From: SpSt-1165 sp964391725
GTDB taxonomy: Bacteria > Chloroflexota > Anaerolineae > Anaerolineales > Anaerolineaceae
Length of the DNA: 64,000 bases
Direction: 5' to 3'
Assembly: GCA_964391725.1 (NCBI GenBank)
Contig: CAYMNB010000008.1
Coordinates: 15,327-79,326 of the forward strand
The notes below the pieces were generated by a model. The model was not told where the DNA came from, did no database searches, and was given only the letters and a program-made list of their open reading frames with translations. A program made the translations under genes and the position numbers. Shown here piece after piece: positions 7,331-16,173 of this stretch; within the stretch, counting starts at the first letter, position 1; every line of letters starts with the position of its first letter.

Positions 7331-8557
7331 GTGAGCCATTTAATCGATCGCTTTCTTGCCTATGTGCAAATTGACACCACCTCTGACTTCACCTCTCCCT
7401 CCAACCCCAGCACCAAAAAACAGTTCGACCTTGCGAACATACTGAAGCAGGAATGTGAGCAGTTAGGCCTCGCCAACATCGTCCTGACAGACAAATGCCA
7501 CTTACTGGCGGAACTGCCCGCCAATACTGACAAAACTATACCGGTCATCGGTTTCAATGCGCACATGGACACCAGCCCTGATTTCTCCGGCACCAATGTT
7601 GACCCACGTATCATCCATTATCAGGGCGGTGAGATTGTGTTGAATGAAGAAACCAATGTCATTCTATCGCCAGAGCAGTTTCCTGTGATGAAGGACATGG
7701 TTGGTCTGCATTTGATCGTACCGGACGGGACAACGTTGCTGGGCGCAGATGACAAAGCTGGTATTGCTGAGATCATGACCGCCATCGAATACCTGGTAGA
7801 ACACCCAGAAATCGAACACGGCACCATCAAGATCTGCTTCACCCCCGATGAAGAGATCGGCCGTGGTGTGCACCACTTTGAATACGACCTGTTCGGCGCT
7901 GATTTTGCTTATACATTGGACGGCGGCTGTTTGGGCACGATCACTTACGAGAATTTCAATGCCGCCCATGTCGAAATCAACATCCGCGGACGCAGCATCC
8001 ATCCCGGCACAGCCAAAAACCAGATGATTAATGCCCTGCGCGTGGCGATGGAGCTCGAAAGCCTTCTGCCTGCTGCCGCCCGGCCGGAATACACTGAAAA
8101 ATTTGAGGGATTTTTCCACCTGACCCGCATGGAAGGCAGCGTGCCGCTGGCGCATTGTGAATACATTCTGCGTGATCATGACATGCAGAAATTTCAGCAG
8201 AAAAAAGAATTGATGCAAAAAGCCTGCGACTTTCTCAATGCTAAGTATGGTGAAGGTACCGTGGAATGTAAGCTCACTGATTCTTATTACAATATGCGCG
8301 AAAAGATTGAACCGGTCATGCACATCGTTGAGAACGCCATTGAAGCTATGCGTTGCCTCGATATTGAGCCCAGAATTGAACCGATCCGCGGCGGCACGGA
8401 TGGCGCACAAATGAGTTATCAAGGGTTGCCAACCCCCAACCTGTTCGATGGTTCTTACAACGGCCACGGACCGTATGAATTTGCCGTGGTTGAGCACATG
8501 GAACTGGCTGTAAAGACCATGCTCAAGATCATTGAACGCTACACACAGGCAGCGTAA
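7331..8557 (+). CDS. pepT: Peptidase T (tripeptide aminopeptidase)
   Basis: PepT is a cytoplasmic two-zinc M20 peptidase that removes the N-terminal residue of tripeptides. Metal ligands and catalytic residues are visible: H78-M-D80 (NAHMDTSPD), D140 in GADDKAG, E174/E175 in TPDEEIGRG, and a later TLDGG. At 408 aa it is full length. It starts with GTG at 7331, supported by AGGAG 8 bases upstream. TATAAT at 7286-7291 may be its -10. Confidence that it is PepT and not a related M20 enzyme is high, because the N-terminus VQIDTTSD and the MEGSVPLAHCEYILRDHD region are typical. Confidence 0.94.
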   Translation: MSHLIDRFLAYVQIDTTSDFTSPSNPSTKKQFDLANILKQECEQLGLANIVLTDKCHLLAELPANTDKTIPVIGFNAHMDTSPDFSGTNVDPRIIHYQGGEIVLNEETNVILSPEQFPVMKDMVGLHLIVPDGTTLLGADDKAGIAEIMTAIEYLVEHPEIEHGTIKICFTPDEEIGRGVHHFEYDLFGADFAYTLDGGCLGTITYENFNAAHVEINIRGRSIHPGTAKNQMINALRVAMELESLLPAAARPEYTEKFEGFFHLTRMEGSVPLAHCEYILRDHDMQKFQQKKELMQKACDFLNAKYGEGTVECKLTDSYYNMREKIEPVMHIVENAIEAMRCLDIEPRIEPIRGGTDGAQMSYQGLPTPNLFDGSYNGHGPYEFAVVEHMELAVKTMLKIIERYTQAA

Positions 8558-8781
8558 TAAGCAATTGTATCGTTGTCTGAAAGAGCAATGGGCAAATATC
8601 AGTAACGGTGGTTAATGTGCTGCCACCGCAAAATGTTTACCACTTTCTTCAGGCAGGCCTAATGACACCACAAAAAACAATGGGAAGATAACAGTAGAGG
8701 CGGTAGATCTACCGCCTCTACCTAAACTCTACTCACTTTGCTTTTCATTACAGGTAAACACAGGATAGCAACCGACATCTG
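8558..8781. repeat. Intergenic region with a perfect 28-bp palindrome
   Basis: The 224 bases between convergent pepT and the aminotransferase gene hold no gene. At 8694-8721 is a perfect 28-bp palindrome centred on AGATCT, with arms reading GTAGAGGCGGTAGA. No T-run follows on either strand. A weaker hairpin, CGGTGG (8606-8611) with CCACCG (8623-8628), lies nearer pepT. The long palindrome may end transcription on both strands or bind a dimeric protein. Confidence 0.6.
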
Positions 8782-9870
8782 TCAGGAAATAACTTCCTCG
8801 ATCACATCCAGCGCCTGCTGCACCAGTTCCATGCGCGCCTGATGCCCCATGTGACCCAGACGGAATACCTTGCCAGCCATAGGCCCATAACTGCCCCCCA
8901 CCACCAGGCCGTGAGACCGCAAAGCAGCATCGAAATCTGCCCACTGCCACCCCTCCGCCACATTAACTGCCGTGACCGTAGGTGAAGCAATAGCGCCATC
9001 CGCATAAAAAAGTGTCAGTCCCATATCCACCAGACGTTGGCGGCAGTATTGCGCGACCTGTTCATGGCGTGCAAAGACCGCCGGCAAACCTTCCGCCAAA
9101 ATCAACCCAACCGCTGCCTTGATGACTGCCACGCCCTGCCAATACGGGGTATAGGGGAAATTCCCCGGCGCTTGCAGCGCCGAAGCAAACGGCAGAAAAG
9201 CATCATAGCCGGCATAACCCACCTGTTTGATGATCTCCCACGCAACAGGGCTCACCGCGATCATGGACATACTGGGCGGAGCGGACAACGCCTTTTGTGA
9301 ACCGCCCAAGGACAGATCAACCCCCCAATCATCAGTCTCCACCGGTGCGCCTGCCATGCTTGCCACACAATCCATATACAACAAAGGCACTCGATATTTC
9401 TTTTTCAACGCACCAATCTCAGCGATCGGGTTCAATGTGCCAGAGGGGGTTTCGCAGTGCACCACAGTGATCATCTTTGGTTTGAATTCTTTGATGGCAT
9501 CTTCAATCACATCAAATTGGCCAAAAGTTGCATTAAAAGGGAATTCGACCAGACGGGTTTCTGCCCCCACCTTCTGCGCCATCTCGCAGATGCCGCTGCC
9601 AAACACGCCTGTCGAAAGCGAAAGCACCCGGTCACCCGGCAGTAAGACACTATTCAAGGCACCCCATAATGCGATCATGCCCTCGCCGGTATGCAGTATG
9701 ACCTCGTTTTGTGTGCCAAGGATGGTCTGCATCATACCCGCCGTAGCGCGGTACATTTGCAAAAATTCTTCTTCAATATCCGGCGAGCCGAAGTCGGTTA
9801 AATAAGCTTGCAGCACTTCCTTGGGCACTGATACCGGGCCAGGCACCATCGGAATTGGATAGGTTTCCAT
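8782..9870 (-). CDS. Class V aminotransferase, alanine-glyoxylate/serine-pyruvate type
   Basis: This PLP enzyme belongs to the AGXT/PucG-like branch of class V aminotransferases, which transfer amino groups to glyoxylate or pyruvate. The PLP lysine is K193 in GGSQKALS. The N-terminal PGPVSVP and the TGEGMIALWGAL segment (61-72) are family features, and the MDCVASMAG stretch carries the cofactor-binding Asp. The length of 362 aa is normal. It stands alone downstream of a terminator. Serine-glyoxylate, alanine-glyoxylate or ureidoglycine-glyoxylate activity cannot be told apart from the sequence. Confidence 0.88.
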   Translation of the reverse strand: METYPIPMVPGPVSVPKEVLQAYLTDFGSPDIEEEFLQMYRATAGMMQTILGTQNEVILHTGEGMIALWGALNSVLLPGDRVLSLSTGVFGSGICEMAQKVGAETRLVEFPFNATFGQFDVIEDAIKEFKPKMITVVHCETPSGTLNPIAEIGALKKKYRVPLLYMDCVASMAGAPVETDDWGVDLSLGGSQKALSAPPSMSMIAVSPVAWEIIKQVGYAGYDAFLPFASALQAPGNFPYTPYWQGVAVIKAAVGLILAEGLPAVFARHEQVAQYCRQRLVDMGLTLFYADGAIASPTVTAVNVAEGWQWADFDAALRSHGLVVGGSYGPMAGKVFRLGHMGHQARMELVQQALDVIEEVIS

Positions 9871-9895
9871 TCGTAACTCCTTAATTCATTTACAC

Positions 9896-9923
9896 AAAAA
9901 AGGGAGGCTGCCCTCCCTTTTTT
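9896..9923 (-). terminator. Bidirectional terminator after the acidic lipoprotein gene
   Basis: AAAAAAGGGAGG and CCTCCCTTTTTT flank a short loop, giving a strong stem with T-runs on both strands. It lies 21 bases beyond the lipoprotein stop. Confidence 0.88.
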
Positions 9924-9943
9924 GCTTCTCTCTGCATACCCAC

Positions 9944-10558
9944 TCAGGGTTTCAGGTTAAAGGCAGTCTGGTTGGGCCGGATGGTATCACCGGTTACCCA
10001 GCAAACATGGCCTGGTTTGGTCGGATGCACTACCAGGTAAAAATTCCAGTTCCGTAGAAAAGCCCCCAGGGCAGTGCCGCGCGGGGCAACTCCCGCTACA
10101 TCCGATTCTGTGTCAGGGTCTACATAGCAATTGGTAGCCCCATAGAACATCACCATCGGATCAGGATTGGCAGTGTAGACAAAAGGAATCGCTGTCGGAG
10201 TAGCACTGACGATTTCATCCTCAGGCTCAACTTCTTCTTCGGTTTCTTCTTCCACCTCCACCGGGATGGGGGTGGCTTCAATTTCTACTTCTTCAACCTC
10301 TTCTTCGACCTCAGGCAGTTCCGTAGGTTCTTCGATTTCGATTTCGTCTTCAACTTCTATCGGAACAACCTCATCTTCGACCGCTTCTGCCTCTTCCACA
10401 CCCTCTGTCGGTGCGGCCGTAATCACCGGAATTTCCAGGGGCATGGTTGGCGTAGCCGGGGCGGTACCGGTAGACGAAGGCAAACTACAGGCAGCCATAC
10501 TGATCAAAACCAACAGGACAACTATGAAGACAATAGGTTTTCGCATTTCTTTTTTCAT
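9944..10558 (-). CDS. Secreted lipoprotein with long Glu/Pro/Thr-rich linker and SH3-like C-terminus
   Basis: The N-terminus MKKEMRKPIVFIVVLLVLIS followed by MAAC is a lipoprotein signal with the acylated Cys about 24 residues in. About 90 residues of low-complexity, very acidic sequence (repeated EVEEE, IEVED, TPTAIP) act as a spacer. The last 60 residues (NCYVDPDTESDVAGVAPRGT to VCWVTGDTI) resemble a bacterial SH3-type domain with a Cys pair. I prefer ATG 10558 over the GTG two codons upstream, since the AGGTGG site fits it better. Function unknown; a wall- or glycan-binding surface protein is plausible. Confidence 0.7.
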   Translation of the reverse strand: MKKEMRKPIVFIVVLLVLISMAACSLPSSTGTAPATPTMPLEIPVITAAPTEGVEEAEAVEDEVVPIEVEDEIEIEEPTELPEVEEEVEEVEIEATPIPVEVEEETEEEVEPEDEIVSATPTAIPFVYTANPDPMVMFYGATNCYVDPDTESDVAGVAPRGTALGAFLRNWNFYLVVHPTKPGHVCWVTGDTIRPNQTAFNLKP

Positions 10559-10615
10559 GAGCACAAATCCACCTTTGAAGGAATAATGAATATTCTTAAT
10601 ATTTATTATAGCCTT

Positions 10616-12382
10616 TTAGAATAGATTGTCTATACCCTCAGCCACTTTCAACCAGCACACCTGGTAACCACGCAGAGCCACCTCACATTCACCTTCAATA
10701 ATCAAAAAACTTTCCTCAGATACCAGATCGAATAGAGAAGCAGATTTGGAGGCTTTAAAATCATTCACTTTAATCGTAATTGTCTGAGGCTGGTCACTGA
10801 GATTGGTCAGGCAAAAAACACCCTCCCGGTTTTTGGGGGTTGAGCGATACACACCAAATACATGCCTGTTGCCATCAATGACCTCCTGCCGGCCGAATGG
10901 ATCAAAGGCTGGATCCTGTTGGCGTAAGGAGAGCATGGTCTTGAATCCTTGATAGACCATGCTGCGCAAAGTGCCTGGCGCCTCTAACTGTTCATAAAGA
11001 CAGTCGACTTCCAATTTCTCACGATTGATGGTTCGATTCTGCCCGCTCGCCTGCATGCCTTCAATCCAGCTTTGCGAACCCAGCAGGCTGTGGTAATAAA
11101 TGCCGGGCACACCACGCAGCGCCAACATAATCGATTGCGACGCCAGAAAACGATCAGCGATCAGTTCATCACATTCTTCCACTTCTGCTTTGCAAGTGGC
11201 TGACAGGTAATTGATGTTCATCTCATAGGGGCTCTGGCTGCCATCCGGGTTGTTCTTATACGAAACCCTGCCGCCCATCGCCAACGTATGCTCTGCCAGC
11301 GCCTCGATTTCCTCATCCGCCAAAATACCCCTGGCGGGCAGCAAACCGATCCCGTCATGTGATGCCAGGAAATTGAAAAAACTCACCTGAGTAGAGGGAA
11401 GATCCAATGTTTTCACCCACGCCATCAGTTTTTCGGCGCTGCCGGTTTGAATCGAGTGAAGCACCAATGGCGGCAGGGAGAAGTTATACACCATTTGCGC
11501 TTCGTGAATGCCATCACCAAAGTAAGAGATATTTTCTTTGTGCGGGACGTTGGTTTCCGTGATCAGAACCACCTGAGGAGCGACCTCATCCAACACCCGC
11601 CGCACCAGTTCTATAATGCGGTGTACCTGCGGCAAATGAATGCAATTGGTGCCGATCTCTTTCCAGATGAAAGCCACGGCATCCAGGCGGATAAAGCGCG
11701 CTCCCTGACCGACATAGAACAGGAAAATGCCCAGAATCTCCAGCAGCACCGCAGGATTTGAGAAGTTCAAATCGATTTGATCTTCGCTGAAGGTCGTCCA
11801 TACCCATTTTTCACCCTCTGCCGTGTCCACACGGGTCAACAATGGCAGTGCACGCGGCCGAAATACAGCTGAGAGGTCAATGTGGGGGTCAACCGTAATG
11901 AAATAGTCGTTATAAGGTGTCTGGTTTTTCTTAAAAGCCTGAAACCATTCACTGTGTTGTGAGATATGATTCACCACCACATCCACCATCAGGTCAAACG
12001 ATTCGGTCAATTCATCAATATCGTCCCAGCAACCCCATTCAGGATTGACCTCTTTGAAATCGATGACACTGAAGCCATCATCCGATGAAAAAGGGAAGAA
12101 TGGCAGGATGTGGATAGTGTTAACCATGCCTTGTAGCTTTTCCCGCGCAAATTCATTCAACACCGCCAGCGGGTGCACATCCTCGCGATTGACCATATCG
12201 CCATAGGCGATCAGAATGGCGTCACGCTGGTCCATACGTGGACGGTTGTTAGCCTTCGCCAGGTCAGGATTCGCCTGGCGGAAGGCTTCTAACAAAGCCC
12301 ATATTTGCTCATTGGCGGTTTGGGCACGTTCTTCTCCGTACAGGTACACCAGGTCTTCCAATATCATTGACCGTCTATCCAT
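10616..12382 (-). CDS. GH13_18 phosphorylase (sucrose / glucosylglycerate phosphorylase-like)
   Basis: A GH13 (alpha-amylase superfamily) enzyme of the sucrose-phosphorylase subfamily, which splits alpha-glucosides with phosphate to give glucose-1-phosphate. The catalytic trio is visible: nucleophile D234 (FIRLDAVAFIW), acid/base E276 (LITETNVPH) and D343 (ASHDGIG). VNTIHILPFFPFSSDDGFSV (87-106) is characteristic of subfamily 18. The length of 588 aa is somewhat longer than sucrose phosphorylases (about 490-500) and nearer to glucosylglycerate phosphorylases. It follows a GT4 gene resembling mannosylglucosylglycerate synthase by 40 bases, which favours a glucosylglycerate substrate over sucrose. 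The exact substrate is inferred. Confidence 0.82.
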   Translation of the reverse strand: MDRRSMILEDLVYLYGEERAQTANEQIWALLEAFRQANPDLAKANNRPRMDQRDAILIAYGDMVNREDVHPLAVLNEFAREKLQGMVNTIHILPFFPFSSDDGFSVIDFKEVNPEWGCWDDIDELTESFDLMVDVVVNHISQHSEWFQAFKKNQTPYNDYFITVDPHIDLSAVFRPRALPLLTRVDTAEGEKWVWTTFSEDQIDLNFSNPAVLLEILGIFLFYVGQGARFIRLDAVAFIWKEIGTNCIHLPQVHRIIELVRRVLDEVAPQVVLITETNVPHKENISYFGDGIHEAQMVYNFSLPPLVLHSIQTGSAEKLMAWVKTLDLPSTQVSFFNFLASHDGIGLLPARGILADEEIEALAEHTLAMGGRVSYKNNPDGSQSPYEMNINYLSATCKAEVEECDELIADRFLASQSIMLALRGVPGIYYHSLLGSQSWIEGMQASGQNRTINREKLEVDCLYEQLEAPGTLRSMVYQGFKTMLSLRQQDPAFDPFGRQEVIDGNRHVFGVYRSTPKNREGVFCLTNLSDQPQTITIKVNDFKASKSASLFDLVSEESFLIIEGECEVALRGYQVCWLKVAEGIDNLF

Positions 12383-12422
12383 TAACCAGTTCCTCCATCA
12401 TTTTGATCTCTCCACCAAAAAT

Positions 12423-13796
12423 TTATTCCTCAAACTGCTGCATCAAATCATTCAGGTAAGTTCCCAATGCATCCATGGAATAATGCTCTCGCGCAATCTG
12501 GTAGTTCTTCTCCACCACTGCCTTGCGATATTCGCCATCACTGAGCAACCGTACAGCCCGGTCGGCTGCTGCCTCGACAATCTTCTGATCAACCTGCACC
12601 AACCCGAGGTCATCCTTACCGCTGATACGGTTGCCCAATGAAACCAGGTCAAAGCCACGCGGTTTGATATCCTGTTCATATACCAGGTATTCATAGATAA
12701 GTATCGGGAGTTTGGCTTTTAACGCTTCCAGCAATTGATTGCCCCACCCCTCCCAAAAACTGGGGTAGGTGACAAAATCCGCAAATACATAGGCATCCCA
12801 CAAGGAATATTGCTTGCGGCCATTGCGCGTAGCACGGTCTGCGCCGATCCAATCTTCAATGAACACAGCGTCAATGGCAGCCCGCTCAATTTTCTGCTTG
12901 AGATGGTCTACATACCAACCGGTGTCATCATCCTGGGTGTATCCGGCCATCACCAGCACGATGCGGGTGTTTCCGTCAAACGGCCGCCCATCATACAACC
13001 CACTGGCAGCCAACTGGCGGCGGCGCTCCGGGTCATTCAACGCCTTCACAAAGTCAACCGCCAGTTCAATCCCTTTCCGCTGTACCACCCTGGTCCCTTG
13101 CAAAATGACAATGTCAGACTCTTTCAGACCAACGGTCTGGCGGAAATCGTGGTTATAGGCATCCACCGTCCAAACTTCGTCAAATTCAAAGATGTTGGGC
13201 ACTACCGTTGAAGGCATGCCTTTGCGCTGCCATAACTGCTGTTGTGAACGCTGGTTGATGACCGCATGTTTGACAAAATCAAAGCGCGGCGGGATCCAAC
13301 GCTGCGCTAACTCCACCGCGGTGGCGCAGGTCAGGTACCAATGCCCAATCTTCTCCCAGAAAAAGTCGTGGCTGTGAGCAATGGTTGGCATCTGGAATTT
13401 TTCCACCACTCGACCGATCGCCAGAGCGACAGCCGGATTTGCCAGCACCGACCAGATATTTTCTGCCACCAAAAAGTTGATGCTGTTTGCTTCCACAAAT
13501 TGGGTGAATTTCTCTTCAATGACCGCCGAAGCCGCTTCTAATTCACGGCGATATTCATCGTCACTGGCATAATCACCAAATCCCCACAGCATATTGTGAC
13601 GCAGGCGTTCTGCCAGCGGTGTGTGGTGATAAATCTCTTCGATCAATACCCCTTCAGCGGTACCCAAATGCCCTGCCACAAAAGTGACCGAATGGCCCAT
13701 GTTCTCAAAGGTCGCTTTCCATTTCTCCATTTCGAGGGAAACGCCGTCCATCTCACCTACCTGGTAATGGATCATTGCCATATTTCTTTTTTTCAC
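12423..13796 (-). CDS. GT4 glycosyltransferase resembling mannosylglucosylglycerate synthase
   Basis: This has a retaining GT-B glycosyltransferase layout, with a C-terminal nucleotide-sugar site in SFWEGWGNQLLEALKAKLP and VLQGTRVVQRKGIEL between the two halves. The N-terminus (MIHYQVGEMDGVSLEMEKW) resembles the GT4 enzymes I associate with mannosylglucosylglycerate synthesis; that match is from memory. I start it at GTG 13796, because AGAAAGGAG stands just before it; an earlier TTG at 13820 would bury that site. Length is 457 aa. It lies directly upstream of the GH13_18 phosphorylase, so the two probably make and recycle a compatible solute. Confidence 0.75.
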   Translation of the reverse strand: MKKRNMAMIHYQVGEMDGVSLEMEKWKATFENMGHSVTFVAGHLGTAEGVLIEEIYHHTPLAERLRHNMLWGFGDYASDDEYRRELEAASAVIEEKFTQFVEANSINFLVAENIWSVLANPAVALAIGRVVEKFQMPTIAHSHDFFWEKIGHWYLTCATAVELAQRWIPPRFDFVKHAVINQRSQQQLWQRKGMPSTVVPNIFEFDEVWTVDAYNHDFRQTVGLKESDIVILQGTRVVQRKGIELAVDFVKALNDPERRRQLAASGLYDGRPFDGNTRIVLVMAGYTQDDDTGWYVDHLKQKIERAAIDAVFIEDWIGADRATRNGRKQYSLWDAYVFADFVTYPSFWEGWGNQLLEALKAKLPILIYEYLVYEQDIKPRGFDLVSLGNRISGKDDLGLVQVDQKIVEAAADRAVRLLSDGEYRKAVVEKNYQIAREHYSMDALGTYLNDLMQQFEE

Positions 13797-13881
13797 GGTG
13801 ACTCCTTTCTGGTTCATCAAACCTGCCCATCATGTTTTTTAAGGACACGCATAGAGGCTCGTTTGGGAAACATCAGCAGAC

Positions 13882-14208
13882 TCACATAAACTCACTTTCG
13901 TCTTCTGATTGTGTCACCGGGTTATTAGCAGACTGGTATTTCGCCAGGTTGTCCTGCAAAGCACGGATCAAAACCGGCAGGTAATTTTTGTCAATCGCCA
14001 GCCGCGCAATCGCCTGTGATTCAATCATCCCCAACATCGCCATATTTTCCAGATCCTCCTTGCTGTTGATCTGCGGTGGTGAAATCTGGCCGAATTGGAG
14101 ATAGAAGGTCTCCCGGTCGTGCATGATCATGAAATCATTGCTGAACTCAAACTTCAGGTTATTTGGGTTGGTGTGTACGATCTTAAATTTAATTTGATGT
14201 TCATCCAT
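13882..14208 (-). CDS. DUF3467-like small protein
   Basis: The 108-aa soluble protein has the pattern of DUF3467 proteins: an N-terminal strand pair (FEFSNDFMIMHDRETFYLQFGQISPP) and a C-terminal helix with LIRALQDNLAKYQ. DUF3467 members are small proteins of unknown function, often with few recognised neighbours. The gene is 12 bases downstream of the deoxynucleoside kinase and is probably co-transcribed with it. An acidic tail (SEDESEF) closes the protein. No catalytic motif is visible. Confidence 0.6.
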   Translation of the reverse strand: MDEHQIKFKIVHTNPNNLKFEFSNDFMIMHDRETFYLQFGQISPPQINSKEDLENMAMLGMIESQAIARLAIDKNYLPVLIRALQDNLAKYQSANNPVTQSEDESEFM

Positions 14209-14220
14209 AGTATCCTCCTG

Positions 14221-14880
14221 CTAATTGTTATCGTTAATTTCTGAAGGCGAAAACACCACTTCTTCCACGCCGCTCATCCGCTCCAGCATTTTTTGTACGA
14301 TCAAGCGCAAATGCTGCGGATGAGCCACAAAGTTCAGGTCATCTGCCGGCACGGTCAACACCGGGCAATACGAGATAGCCTTTATCCACTGCTCATACAA
14401 AACAGTCAGTTGCTGCAAATATGCCGCGGGGATGGCTTGCTCATAACTGCGAGCGCGCTGCTGAATGCGCTTCTGCAAGGTGTCAACCGATGCCCGCAGA
14501 TAGATGATCAGATCAGGTGGTGACAGAATGTCAGCGAAAGTGGTGAACAGTGAATAATAGGTATCGAATTCACGTTGCGAGAGAGAACCATTTTGATAAA
14601 GATTGCGCGCAAATATCTCCGCATCCTCATACATCGAGCGATCAAGGATGCACGAACCCGAAAATTTTGCCACATCCCGGTGCATCTGAAAGCGGTGGGT
14701 GAGAAAATGAATCTGCGAATGAAAACCCCAGCGTTGCATATCATCGTAAAAATCTGCCAGGTATGGGTTTTCCATGACCGGTTCCAAATAGCCCTGCCAG
14801 CCGAGGTATTCAGACAACAATCCAACCAGCGTCGATTTGCCTACGCCAATGTTACCGGCTACCACCACAAACTTTTTCAT
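14221..14880 (-). CDS. Deoxynucleoside kinase (deoxyadenosine/deoxyguanosine kinase type)
   Basis: This phosphorylates deoxynucleosides at the 5' position for salvage. The P-loop GNIGVGKST spans residues 9-17. LDRSMYEDAEIFA carries the DRS substrate-side motif, and RIQQRARSYEQ matches the lid region. I start at ATG 14880, since GAGGAG lies upstream and the P-loop then begins at the usual place; an ORF reading from 14928 adds 16 unsupported residues. Length 219 aa is typical. The nucleoside ABC importer starts 160 bases away on the other strand, which fits a salvage role for both. Confidence 0.9.
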   Translation of the reverse strand: MKKFVVVAGNIGVGKSTLVGLLSEYLGWQGYLEPVMENPYLADFYDDMQRWGFHSQIHFLTHRFQMHRDVAKFSGSCILDRSMYEDAEIFARNLYQNGSLSQREFDTYYSLFTTFADILSPPDLIIYLRASVDTLQKRIQQRARSYEQAIPAAYLQQLTVLYEQWIKAISYCPVLTVPADDLNFVAHPQHLRLIVQKMLERMSGVEEVVFSPSEINDNN

Positions 14881-14987
14881 CCTACTCCTCACATGTCTTT
14901 GTAACTCAATTATAAGAGAAAAAATCATTCACCTGCCATATTCTCAGAAATACTGACGGTACAAAAGAATGAATTGATGTATGTGTC

Positions 14988-15017
14988 TTGTCAACAAGAT
15001 AATTTTTAGGTTAGAAT
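14988..15017 (+). promoter_or_regulatory. Promoter of the BMP-type ABC importer operon
   Basis: TTGTCA (14988-14993) and TAGAAT (15012-15017) with an 18-bp spacer precede the first permease gene by 25 bases. Confidence 0.6.
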
Positions 15018-15042
15018 AGGGCATTGGAGATGGGAGCCGTCA

Positions 15043-16173
15043 ATGAAATCTCGTATAAATGCTGTAATTGATGCATTTTTACCCGTTTTTGCCACCATCG
15101 CAGCCCTTGTGGTTGGCGCCGTCATGTTAATCCTGCTGGGAGTCAACCCTTTTGTTGCCTACTCCGCCCTCTTTCAAGGCGCATTCGGCAGCAGCAATGC
15201 ATTCGCCGAAACACTGGTCAAAGCCACCCCGCTGCTGCTGGTTGGCCTTGGCATCTGTATTGCTTACCGCGGTAATGTCATCAACATTGGGGGTGAGGGG
15301 CAGATGATCGTCGGGGCGTTGCTGGCCACCTGGCTGGGCATCACCTTTACCGGGCTGCCCGGCTGGCTGGGGATTCTGCTTGCCATGTTGATCGGCACCC
15401 TGGGCGGCAGTATCTGGGGTGGTATCCCCGGTGTGCTCAAAGCCCACTTCAATGTCAATGAAATTCTAAGCACAGTCATGATGAACGCCATTGCTGTTCA
15501 ATTGATGAACTTTTTCCTGACTGGCGTGATGATGGACCCACTGCAAGCCCAGGTCGCTTCCAAAATTCCGCAGACTGCCCGCCTGGTAGAAGCCTACCGC
15601 CTGCCTCGTCTCGCACCGACCCGCCTGCATCTGGGCGCATTGATCGCGGTCATACTGGCGGTGGCCGTCTATATCCTGCTCTGGCGCACCACCCTCGGTT
15701 ACCGTATCCGCGCGGTGGGTCAAAAACCGTCTGCCGCCAAATATGCCGGGATCAAGGTGAATCGGCACATTGTCATTTCACTGCTGTTGAGCGGTGCGTT
15801 TGCCGGGCTGGCAGGCGTCATTCAGGTCTATGGTGTCAATTACCGCATGATCACCGACGGATCTCCGACCGGGTTTACCGGAGGTGCCGGCTTCAATGGC
15901 ATAGTGGCAGCCCTGTTCGGGCAATTGCACCCGCTGTTGACCATTCCCGCATCGGTGCTGTTTGGCGCGCTGCTGGTTGGCGCCAACACGATGCAGCGAG
16001 TGGTACAGATCCCATCAGCGCTTATCATGGCATTGAATGGTCTGGTGGTCGTATTCGTGGTTAGCAGCGAGCTGTGGCGCAAAAAACGCCAGCGTAAGCG
16101 TCTGTCCATCCCCGACGATGATGTGGGTGCTGCAGAAATGCTCTCCCAAACACCAGTGGAGGAATCGCCATGA
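15043..16173 (+). CDS. Nucleoside-type ABC transporter permease 1
   Basis: First of two membrane subunits of a BMP-dependent importer, the family that carries purine and pyrimidine nucleosides (YufP-like). The 376-aa protein has about ten hydrophobic segments and the family motif NIGGEGQMIVGALLA after the third. RAVGQKPSAAKYAGI is the cytoplasmic coupling loop that contacts the ATPase. The start is supported by GGGAG upstream. The stop overlaps the next permease by ATGA (16170-16173). Substrate assignment follows the family and the neighbouring deoxynucleoside kinase. Confidence 0.9.
   Translation: MKSRINAVIDAFLPVFATIAALVVGAVMLILLGVNPFVAYSALFQGAFGSSNAFAETLVKATPLLLVGLGICIAYRGNVINIGGEGQMIVGALLATWLGITFTGLPGWLGILLAMLIGTLGGSIWGGIPGVLKAHFNVNEILSTVMMNAIAVQLMNFFLTGVMMDPLQAQVASKIPQTARLVEAYRLPRLAPTRLHLGALIAVILAVAVYILLWRTTLGYRIRAVGQKPSAAKYAGIKVNRHIVISLLLSGAFAGLAGVIQVYGVNYRMITDGSPTGFTGGAGFNGIVAALFGQLHPLLTIPASVLFGALLVGANTMQRVVQIPSALIMALNGLVVVFVVSSELWRKKRQRKRLSIPDDDVGAAEMLSQTPVEESP

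Noticed and set aside
7664..8497. 277-aa antisense ORF within pepT
   Set aside because: It lies wholly inside the well-supported pepT gene and shows no domain pattern; it is a codon-bias shadow.
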